Origin: Actinobacillus vicugnae | GTDB taxonomy: Bacteria; Pseudomonadota; Gammaproteobacteria; Enterobacterales; Pasteurellaceae | NCBI RefSeq assembly: GCF_901687125.1 | Contig: NZ_CABFJY010000047.1 | Location: 62,001-126,000 of the forward strand | Length of the DNA: 64,000 nucleotides | Direction of reading: 5' to 3' | In this document: positions 57,442 to 64,000 of the stretch, in pieces | Layout of the letters: every line of letters starts with the position of its first letter | Position numbering within the stretch: the first letter of the stretch is position 1 | Position numbers and translations under genes: made by a program | Notes under the pieces: model-generated | Database searches by the model: none | Told to the model about the DNA's origin: nothing | What the model saw: only the letters and a program-made list of their open reading frames with translations

Positions 57442-60015
57442 ATGAATTTTGAAAAAATTACAACCAAACTGCAAGAAGCGCTTGCGGAAGCACAATCATT
57501 AGCCATTGGAAAAGATAATAATTATATTGAGCCTGCACATTTACTCTATACATTAGTAAAACAATCAGACGGATCTATCGCACCGTTATTTACCGCGCTC
57601 AATGTACAACCACAACAAATATTAAGTGAATTAGAAACAATTTTAAACCGATTACCAACCGTCTCTGGTGGTACGACACAGCCATCACAACAACTGATTC
57701 GCCTATTAAATCAATGCGATAAATTAGCGCAGCAATTCGGTGATAGCTTTATTTCATCAGAATTATTTGTTCTTGCTGCCCTTGATGATAATGGCGATAT
57801 TGGCAAATTATTAAAACAATTTGGCTTAACTAAAGAGAAAGTAAGCACGGCAATTAGCCAAATTCGAGGAGGAGAAACCGTGAAAAATCAAAACGCAGAA
57901 GAAACCAGACAAGCACTACAAAAATATACGATTGATCTTACTGAACGAGCTAAAGCAGGTAAATTAGATCCTGTGATCGGGCGAGATGAAGAAATTCGCC
58001 GCGCGGTGCAAGTTTTACAACGCCGTACCAAAAATAATCCTGTATTAATTGGTGAACCTGGTGTAGGTAAAACCGCTATTGTGGAAGGTTTGGCACAGCG
58101 TATTGTTAATGGTGAAGTGCCTGAAGGTTTGAAAGGTAAACGTGTGTTATCACTGGATATGGGCGCATTAATTGCTGGGGCAAAATATCGTGGTGAATTT
58201 GAAGAGCGCTTAAAAGCGGTACTAAATGAATTGGCGAAAGAAGAAGGACAAGTCATTCTATTTATTGATGAAATTCATACAATGGTTGGTGCGGGTAAAA
58301 CCGACGGCGCAATGGATGCAGGCAATCTACTCAAACCATCACTCGCACGAGGTGAGTTACACTGCGTGGGTGCAACAACATTAGATGAATATCGCCAATA
58401 CATTGAAAAAGATGCAGCACTTGAACGTCGTTTCCAAAAAGTATTGGTAGATGAACCAACCGTTGAAGACACAATTGCAATTTTACGTGGCTTAAAAGAG
58501 CGCTATGAAATTCATCACCATGTACAAATTACCGATCCTGCAATCGTTGCAGCAGCAACGCTTTCGCACCGTTATATTTCTGATCGCCAATTACCAGATA
58601 AAGCGATTGATTTAATTGATGAAGCAGCGTCTAGCTTACGTATGGAAATTGACTCAAAACCAGAACCGCTTGATAAACTTGAGCGCCGCATTATCCAACT
58701 TAAATTAGAACGCCAAGCGTTACAAAAAGAAGAAGATGAAGCAAGCCAGCAGCGCCTTGCAAAATTAGACGAAGAATTAACCGCTCGTGAACGTGAATAT
58801 TCTGAATTGGAAGAAGTTTGGAAAGCCGAGAAATCTGCGTTACTCGGCACACAACATATCAAGACTGAATTAGAAAACGCACGTATTGAAATGGATCAAG
58901 CGCGCCGTGAAAACAATTTTGAGAAAATGTCAGAATTACAATACGGTAAAATTCCAGCCCTTGAAAAACAACTTCAAGAAGCAAGCAAACGTGAAGAAGA
59001 AGGCGGAGAAAATCAATTACTTCGCACTAAAGTCACCGATGAAGAAATCGCTGAAGTACTCTCTCGTGCGACTGGCATTCCTGTTTCAAAAATGATGGAA
59101 GGCGAAAAAGAAAAATTACTACGTATGGAAGAAGTATTACATAGCCGTGTAATCGGACAAAATGAAGCGGTGGAAGCGGTAGCAAATGCGATTCGTCGTA
59201 GCCGTGCGGGGCTTTCTGATCCAAATCGCCCAATTGGTTCGTTCTTGTTCCTTGGCCCAACTGGGGTGGGTAAAACCGAATTATGTAAAACGCTAGCCAA
59301 CTTCTTATTTGACGATCCTGATGCGATGGTGCGCATTGATATGTCAGAGTTTATGGAAAAACACAGCGTTTCTCGCCTTGTTGGTGCGCCTCCAGGTTAT
59401 GTGGGCTATGAAGAAGGTGGCTATTTAACTGAAGCAGTTCGCCGTCGTCCATATTCCGTTGTGTTACTTGATGAAGTGGAAAAGGCACATCCTGATGTGT
59501 TCAACATTTTATTACAAGTGTTAGATGATGGTCGTTTAACCGATGGGCAAGGTCGTACAGTGGATTTCCGTAACACGGTGGTGATTATGACTTCAAATCT
59601 TGGCTCACATTTGATTCAAGAGAATGCGCATAAAAGCTATGATGCGGTGAAAACCATGGTAATGGAAGTGGTAGGACAACACTTCCGCCCTGAATTTATC
59701 AACCGTATTGATGAAACGGTGATGTTCCATTCACTAGGTCAAGAGCATATTCGTGCGATTGCTCGTATTCAGCTACAACGCCTTATCGTTCGTCTTGCAG
59801 AGCGTGGCTATCAGGTAACGGTAACCGATGCAGCATTGGATCACATCGGTAAAGCAGGCTTTGACCCGTTATTCGGCGCAAGACCGCTCAAACGTGCGAT
59901 TCAGCAAGAGCTTGAAAATCCACTCGCACAACAGATCCTAAGCGGTAAATTATTACCAAATAGCCCTGTTGTTGTGGATTATCAAAACGATCAATTAATG
60001 ATTAACAACAGCTAA
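57442..60015 (+). CDS. clpB: ClpB, disaggregase chaperone
   Basis: 857 residues, the same as E. coli ClpB. An N-terminal Clp_N repeat domain (1-145) is followed by AAA+ module 1 (Walker [11 protein letters not shown]), the coiled-coil middle domain (about 400-525; [16 protein letters not shown]), AAA+ module 2 ([10 protein letters not shown]) and a C-terminal D2-small domain. It rescues aggregated proteins with DnaK. TAGGAG precedes the ATG. An internal start giving the short ClpB form is possible near Met149-equivalent positions but was not resolved. Confidence 0.98.
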   Translation: MNFEKITTKLQEALAEAQSLAIGKDNNYIEPAHLLYTLVKQSDGSIAPLFTALNVQPQQILSELETILNRLPTVSGGTTQPSQQLIRLLNQCDKLAQQFGDSFISSELFVLAALDDNGDIGKLLKQFGLTKEKVSTAISQIRGGETVKNQNAEETRQALQKYTIDLTERAKAGKLDPVIGRDEEIRRAVQVLQRRTKNNPVLIGEPGVGKTAIVEGLAQRIVNGEVPEGLKGKRVLSLDMGALIAGAKYRGEFEERLKAVLNELAKEEGQVILFIDEIHTMVGAGKTDGAMDAGNLLKPSLARGELHCVGATTLDEYRQYIEKDAALERRFQKVLVDEPTVEDTIAILRGLKERYEIHHHVQITDPAIVAAATLSHRYISDRQLPDKAIDLIDEAASSLRMEIDSKPEPLDKLERRIIQLKLERQALQKEEDEASQQRLAKLDEELTAREREYSELEEVWKAEKSALLGTQHIKTELENARIEMDQARRENNFEKMSELQYGKIPALEKQLQEASKREEEGGENQLLRTKVTDEEIAEVLSRATGIPVSKMMEGEKEKLLRMEEVLHSRVIGQNEAVEAVANAIRRSRAGLSDPNRPIGSFLFLGPTGVGKTELCKTLANFLFDDPDAMVRIDMSEFMEKHSVSRLVGAPPGYVGYEEGGYLTEAVRRRPYSVVLLDEVEKAHPDVFNILLQVLDDGRLTDGQGRTVDFRNTVVIMTSNLGSHLIQENAHKSYDAVKTMVMEVVGQHFRPEFINRIDETVMFHSLGQEHIRAIARIQLQRLIVRLAERGYQVTVTDAALDHIGKAGFDPLFGARPLKRAIQQELENPLAQQILSGKLLPNSPVVVDYQNDQLMINNS

Positions 60016-60027
60016 TTCCCATGAACA

Positions 60028-60072
60028 AGCGGTCGAATTTGCAGAAAATTTTGCAAATTAGCCCGCTTTTAT
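60028..60072. terminator. Imperfect uptake-sequence dyad between clpB and ACR3 gene
   Basis: ACAAGCGGTCGAATTTGCA faces TGCAAATTAGCCCGCTTTT with two mismatches; TTTTATTT follows. The genes are convergent, so it may end both transcripts. Confidence 0.5.
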
Positions 60073-61074
60073 TTATGAAGCTTGACGATTAATCCACCAC
60101 ACTAAGGACAACATAACGGGCACTTCAACCAATACTCCAACAACGGTTGCTAAGGCGGCTCCCGAATGTAATCCAAAGAGCGAAATCGCTACTGCAACCG
60201 CTAATTCAAAGAAATTGCTCGTACCAATCAAACAAGCGGGGGCGGCAATTTCTTTTGGTAGCTTTAACCATTTCGAAAATAAATGGCTTAAAAAGAAAAT
60301 ACCGTACGTTTGAGCCAATAACGGAATCGCAATCAGCACAATAATAAGCGGATTGGCAAGAATCGTTTCCGCTTGGAATGCAAATAACAGAACAACCGTT
60401 AAGATTAACCCAAGCACTGAAAACGGTTTTAATTTGCTACCGAATTGAGTAATAGAGCGGTTAGATTTCAATAAAATTTTGCGAGTAATGCTTCCTGCAA
60501 CCAACGGTAATACGACATAAAGTAATGTGCTATATAACAAGGTTTCCCAAGGAATCGTAATATCACTGACCCCCAATAAAAAGCCAGCAATCGGTGCAAA
60601 CGCAAAAATCATAATAATATCGTTTACCGATACTTGTACCAACGTATAATTCGGATCACCTTTGACCAATTGCGACCAAACAAATACCATTGCGGTACAA
60701 GGTGCAACACCGAGTAGAATCATACCGGCGATATATTCCTGCGCAGTCTGAGCATCCACCCATGAAGCAAATAAAAAGCGGAAAAACAGCCAGCCGATTA
60801 ATGCCATCGTAAACGGTTTAATAAACCAATTTACCACTATCGTCATGGCTAACCCTTTAGGTTTTTTGCCGACATCTTTAATAGCAGACCAATCAATCTG
60901 AATCATCATTGGATAAATCATTAACCAAATCAGTAAGGCTACCGGTAGATTAATATGTGCGATTTCCAATAATGCGACTTTTTCAACCACTTGCGGAAAA
61001 GCAATACCTAACAGCACACCGGCAGCAATCGCCAGTGCCACCCAAATTGTTAAAAAACGTTCGAAAATGCCCAT
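60073..61074 (-). CDS. ACR3-family arsenite efflux permease
   Basis: 333 residues from the ATG at 61074 ([19 protein letters not shown]) with AAGGAAG upstream; the frame extends 31 codons into the SulP gene without support. Ten membrane helices. The conserved Cys in [15 protein letters not shown] and the Glu in [15 protein letters not shown], both needed for As(III) transport in ACR3, are present. It expels arsenite formed by ArsC. Last gene of the ars operon. Confidence 0.93.
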   Translation of the reverse strand: MGIFERFLTIWVALAIAAGVLLGIAFPQVVEKVALLEIAHINLPVALLIWLMIYPMMIQIDWSAIKDVGKKPKGLAMTIVVNWFIKPFTMALIGWLFFRFLFASWVDAQTAQEYIAGMILLGVAPCTAMVFVWSQLVKGDPNYTLVQVSVNDIIMIFAFAPIAGFLLGVSDITIPWETLLYSTLLYVVLPLVAGSITRKILLKSNRSITQFGSKLKPFSVLGLILTVVLLFAFQAETILANPLIIVLIAIPLLAQTYGIFFLSHLFSKWLKLPKEIAAPACLIGTSNFFELAVAVAISLFGLHSGAALATVVGVLVEVPVMLSLVWWINRQAS

Positions 61075-61087
61075 GTTTCTTTCTTCC

Positions 61088-62578
61088 TTAATGTTTAAAA
61101 ATAATATCGATATCTTCAGATTTATCGTGTACCCCAAACTTATCAATAAGTGTTTGGCTTGCTTCATTTAAACCGAATATTTCAACTTCAATACCCGCCT
61201 TACGATATTTAAGTACGACTTTATCCAAAGCGGCTATCCCTGTAACATCCCAAAAGTGTGCATGAGTTAAGTCAATGCTTACTTGTTTTACATGAGCGTT
61301 GTCATAAGCAAAACTATTGATAAAATCATCAGACGATGCAAAAAACACTTGCCCGATAACACCATAAGCAAGCACAGCATCATTGTCGGTCGGGAGTGGC
61401 TTAATCACCATATAACGTCCAATCTTATTCGCAAAGAAAAGGGCGGCAAGTAATACACCTGCAAATACACCTAGTGCTAAATTATGGGTATAAACCACAA
61501 CGGATACGGTTACTAACATCACCACGTTAAAGCCAATCGGATGTGTTTTTAACTCCTTAATCGATTGCCAATTAAAAGTACCGATAGACACCATGATCAT
61601 CACTGAAACTAATACCGGCATAGGAATAATTTTCAGAATGTCGGCTAAGAAAACCACCATTATCAATAAATAAATACCAGCTAAGAATGTTGAGAGTCGG
61701 GTTCTTCCGCCTGATTTCACATTAATAACGGATTGACCAATCATCGCGCAGCCAGCCATGCCGCCCATAAAACCACTTATAATATTGGCAATGCCTTGCC
61801 CTTTACATTCACGATTTTTATCACTTTCCGTTTCTGTCATTTCATCGACAATGGTTGCGGTCATTAATGATTCAAGTAAACCTACCGCAGCAAGGCTCAA
61901 TGAGTAAGGCAAAATGATGAGTAACGTATCAAGATTCAGCGGAATATTTGGTAATAAAAATACGGGCAAACTATCTGGTAATTGCCCCATATCCCCAATA
62001 GTACGTACATCAATCCCCATAAAATGGCTTATTAGTGTCAGTAATACAATTGCAACTAACGGTGATGGCACGATTTTTCCGATTTTAGGCACATAAGGGA
62101 AAAGATATATAATCCCCAACCCTGCCGCCACCAAAGCATAAGTGTGCCAAGTCACATTCGTTAATTCTGGTAACTGAGCGAGAAAAATCAGAATCGCTAA
62201 GGCATTCACAAAGCCCACAACGACAGCGTGTGCGACAAAACGCATCAGTGCCCCCAATTTAAACAAGCCGGCAATGATTTGAATAACACCGGTTAAAATC
62301 GTGGCAGCTAATAAATACTCCAATCCATGACTTTTAACTAAAGATGCCATAACCAATGCCATCGCTCCGGTCGCTGCTGAGATCATTGCTGGTCTGCCAC
62401 CGGTAAAACTAATCACGACAGCAATACAAAAAGAGGCATATAAACCGACTTTAGGATCAATTCCCGCAATAATCGAAAAAGCAATCGCTTCCGGAATCAA
62501 TGCCAGAGCGACTACAATTCCGGACAGCGAATCCGCGCGAATATTAGAAAACCATTGTTGTTTTAAAGTTTGTTGCAT
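61088..62578 (-). CDS. SulP-family anion transporter with STAS domain
   Basis: 496 residues. A SulP transmembrane domain (about 15-390) begins [21 protein letters not shown] and includes [15 protein letters not shown]; a cytoplasmic STAS domain follows (about 400-496) with [20 protein letters not shown]. SulP proteins move sulfate, bicarbonate or other anions, usually with H+ or Na+. It sits 13 bases upstream of the ACR3 gene and 29 bases after arsC, inside the ars operon. The substrate is unknown; a link to arsenic, for example thioarsenate, arsenate or sulfate balance, is open. Confidence 0.88.
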   Translation of the reverse strand: MQQTLKQQWFSNIRADSLSGIVVALALIPEAIAFSIIAGIDPKVGLYASFCIAVVISFTGGRPAMISAATGAMALVMASLVKSHGLEYLLAATILTGVIQIIAGLFKLGALMRFVAHAVVVGFVNALAILIFLAQLPELTNVTWHTYALVAAGLGIIYLFPYVPKIGKIVPSPLVAIVLLTLISHFMGIDVRTIGDMGQLPDSLPVFLLPNIPLNLDTLLIILPYSLSLAAVGLLESLMTATIVDEMTETESDKNRECKGQGIANIISGFMGGMAGCAMIGQSVINVKSGGRTRLSTFLAGIYLLIMVVFLADILKIIPMPVLVSVMIMVSIGTFNWQSIKELKTHPIGFNVVMLVTVSVVVYTHNLALGVFAGVLLAALFFANKIGRYMVIKPLPTDNDAVLAYGVIGQVFFASSDDFINSFAYDNAHVKQVSIDLTHAHFWDVTGIAALDKVVLKYRKAGIEVEIFGLNEASQTLIDKFGVHDKSEDIDIIFKH

Positions 62579-62607
62579 GAAAATTATTACCTCATATTTA
62601 CCTTTTA

Positions 62608-63009
62608 TTATTGGATCACTTCACCATCTTCTTTTGTGAATGGGGTCTGTAATGGAATTGGAGAAATGTCTAAAAATTTTTCAGAAGGGCGACAAAGTTT
62701 CACGCCTTTACTCGTTACTACTATCGGACGATTAATTAAAATCGGTTCGGCAAGCATAGCAGCAATCAGTTCATCATCCGTCAATTCAGTACGGCTTAAG
62801 TTTAATGCTTCATAAGGCGGAACGTTAGTGCGTAACAGTTCTCGAACACTGATACCCATCCCTGAAATTAAATAACGTAACGTTGCTTCATCAGGTGGGG
62901 TTTCAAGGTAATGAATCACTGTCGGTTCAATTCCGAAATGGCGAATTAATGCCAACGTATTACGTGATGTTCCACATTTCGGATTATGATAAATTGTGAT
63001 TTGTTCCAT
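62608..63009 (-). CDS. arsC: ArsC, glutaredoxin-dependent arsenate reductase
   Basis: 133 residues (plasmid R773 ArsC 141). The catalytic Cys12 in HNPKCGTSR and the three anion-binding arginines in LLRTN, NRPIVVT and LCRPSE are present. It reduces As(V) to As(III) for export. A second, less perfect copy of the ArsR operator lies in its 5' region (63020-63043). Confidence 0.94.
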   Translation of the reverse strand: MEQITIYHNPKCGTSRNTLALIRHFGIEPTVIHYLETPPDEATLRYLISGMGISVRELLRTNVPPYEALNLSRTELTDDELIAAMLAEPILINRPIVVTSKGVKLCRPSEKFLDISPIPLQTPFTKEDGEVIQ

Positions 63010-63019
63010 ATTTTCTCCA

Positions 63020-63043
63020 ATATTTCAATATTTGTTGAAGTGT
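63020..63043. promoter_or_regulatory. Second ArsR operator-like element before arsC
   Basis: ATATTTCAATATTTGTTGAA then GTGT matches 20 of 24 positions of the perfect palindrome at 63408-63431. It lies between arsR and arsC and could add a second control point. Confidence 0.6.
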
Positions 63044-63065
63044 TAAGTGAAAAAATTTTGTGGAA

Positions 63066-63380
63066 TTATCCACAAAATTTGCAATTCGAATCATCACTTT
63101 CTTTACAACAATTGGTTGTCAGAAAAGCAACGAGATCCACCATTAACGGTAAATTTGCATAATAATGTACAAATTTTCCTGTTTGCTGGCTATGAATTAA
63201 CCCTGCTGAAGTCAGTGTTTTTAGATGAAAGGAAAGATTATTCGGTGCAATATCCAGCTGTTTTGCTAAGTCTCCAGCAATCATACCATTGCTTCCTTGT
63301 GCAGCCAGTACTTGAAAAATTTGTAAGCGTACTGATGATCTAAGTGTACCGAATAATTGGCTTGCGTGTTCTATGTTCAT
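63066..63380 (-). CDS. arsR: ArsR/SmtB-family arsenic-responsive repressor
   Basis: 104 residues from the ATG at 63380. Winged helix with APNNLSFHLKTLTSAGLIHS as recognition region. The classical ELCVCDLC site in helix 3 is absent (IAGDLAKQLD instead). Cysteines cluster at the C-terminus: 91, 92, 100 and 103 (NCCKESDDSNCKFCG), a layout known from ArsR types with C-terminal As(III) sites. First gene of the ars operon, 56 bases before arsC, with a 24-base palindromic operator upstream. Confidence 0.9.
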   Translation of the reverse strand: MNIEHASQLFGTLRSSVRLQIFQVLAAQGSNGMIAGDLAKQLDIAPNNLSFHLKTLTSAGLIHSQQTGKFVHYYANLPLMVDLVAFLTTNCCKESDDSNCKFCG

Positions 63381-63407
63381 AATCAATATTGTACTGAGTT
63401 AAATTAT

Positions 63408-63431
63408 ATATTTCAATAATTATTGAAATAT
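63408..63431. promoter_or_regulatory. ArsR operator upstream of arsR
   Basis: A perfect 24-base palindrome, arms ATATTTCAATA / TATTGAAATAT around AT, 28-51 bases before the arsR ATG. It probably overlaps the operon promoter. Confidence 0.8.
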
Positions 63432-63440
63432 CTGCATAAA

Positions 63441-63490
63441 AATAAGCGGTCGAATTTTACAAATTTTTTGCAAAACTCAACCGCTTTATT
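63441..63490 (-). terminator. Uptake-sequence dyad terminator after aspA
   Basis: On the minus strand AATAAAGCGGTTGAGTTTT faces AAAATTCGACCGCTTATT (two mismatches), followed by TTTTATG. It lies 9 bases after the aspA stop. Confidence 0.6.
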
Positions 63491-63498
63491 AGAAATGA

Positions 63499-64000
63499 CT
63501 ACTCTTCTTCAGTAAATTTTGCCGCTTTATAAGTCGGGTTCATGAGGTTTTCAACGGAAAGAATATCGTCTAATTGCGCTTCGGTGAGTAAGCCTCGTTC
63601 TAACACCACTTCGCGTACGCCTCTACCAGTTGTTGCACAGATTTTACCGACAATATCACCGTTATGGTGACCGATAAACGGATTGAGATAAGTAACGATA
63701 CCGATTGAGTTAAACACGAAGTTTTCACAAATTTCTTTGTTCACTGTGATACCGTCAATACATTTATCACGTAAATTCACACAAGCGTTGGCAAGAATCT
63801 CAATAGATTCAAACATCGCTTGTCCGATAACCGGTTCCATTACGTTTAATTGTAATTGCCCTGCTTCCGCCGCAAAAGTAACGGTTGTGTCATTACCTAT
63901 CACTTTAAAACACACTTGGTTCACTACTTCTGGCACAACAGGGTTTACTTTTGCTGGCATAATTGAAGAACCCGCTTGTAATTCGGGCAGATTAATTTCA
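63499..64000 (-). CDS. aspA: AspA, aspartate ammonia-lyase (3' part only)
   Basis: The last 166 codons are in the window; the 5' part lies beyond the right edge. The fumarase/aspartase signature [19 protein letters not shown] is directly visible, followed by [20 protein letters not shown] and [16 protein letters not shown]. The close fit to E. coli AspA in this part, including the C-terminal [20 protein letters not shown], separates it from FumC. It converts aspartate to fumarate and ammonia, feeding anaerobic fumarate respiration. Confidence 0.95.
   Translation of the reverse strand, partial: EINLPELQAGSSIMPAKVNPVVPEVVNQVCFKVIGNDTTVTFAAEAGQLQLNVMEPVIGQAMFESIEILANACVNLRDKCIDGITVNKEICENFVFNSIGIVTYLNPFIGHHNGDIVGKICATTGRGVREVVLERGLLTEAQLDDILSVENLMNPTYKAAKFTEEE

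Noticed and set aside
61075-61167. 31-codon N-terminal extension of the ACR3 permease
   Set aside because: It overlaps the 3' end of the SulP gene; the inner ATG has a good ribosome binding site and fits the family start.

Overview
The window is chromosomal DNA of a Pasteurellaceae bacterium. The AT-rich composition, the gene content, and dozens of copies of the Apl-type DNA uptake sequence core ACAAGCGGTC point to Actinobacillus or a close relative (Mannheimia/Bibersteinia subclade). The Haemophilus-type core AAGTGCGGT was noticed once, inside the accessory island. Species cannot be fixed from the sequence alone.

Layout. 1-9.3 kb: the 5' part of djlA, then envelope and respiration genes on the minus strand, cydA-cydB-cydX-ybgE and ybgC-tolQ-tolR-tolA-tolB-pal, in the enterobacterial order, followed by a small exported protein gene preceded by a perfect FNR box. 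9.4-17.7 kb: groES-groEL with a sigma-32 promoter, and secM-secA-(two TPR glycosyltransferase-like genes)-mutT. SecM ends in an IRAGP arrest motif, and an 8-bp inverted repeat can hide the secA ribosome binding site. 17.7-24.7 kb: a DciA-like protein, an NlpE-like lipoprotein, tRNA-Ser(GGA), bolA/yajG, and an alpha-galactoside locus (LacI-type repressor, LacY-type symporter, GH36 alpha-galactosidase) with two CRP sites and two operators. 24.9-36.6 kb: opp permease genes with a fused OppDF ATPase, ruvAB, potABC, an orphan XRE antitoxin-like gene, rep and a TatD-family hydrolase. Neither oppA nor potD is present.

36.7-49.1 kb is an accessory island. It holds gene fragments, two tandem two-helix membrane proteins with a divergent centre (likely immunity proteins), a 992-residue VasX-like type VI secretion effector, and a DUF4123 adaptor whose reading frame is separated from an upstream gene by an apparent -1 frameshift. 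It also has decayed IS1595 and IS30 transposases, a Fur-box-preceded TbpA/HgbA-class TonB-dependent receptor and an Old-Yellow-Enzyme fragment. 49.1-56.4 kb: metK and a homocysteine methyltransferase gene diverge from a MetJ box, followed by two tandem ArcD-like antiporters, a membrane protein and argE. 56.5-64 kb: ompW and clpB diverge from a region with FNR, CRP and sigma-32 sites. Then comes an arsenic operon (arsR-arsC-SulP-ACR3) with two matching operators, and the 3' part of aspA.

The points most worth follow-up are the toxin/immunity/adaptor module with its frameshift and duplication history, the divergent SecM with its mRNA switch, the hairpin terminator between tolQ and tolR, and the SulP transporter embedded in an arsenic operon.
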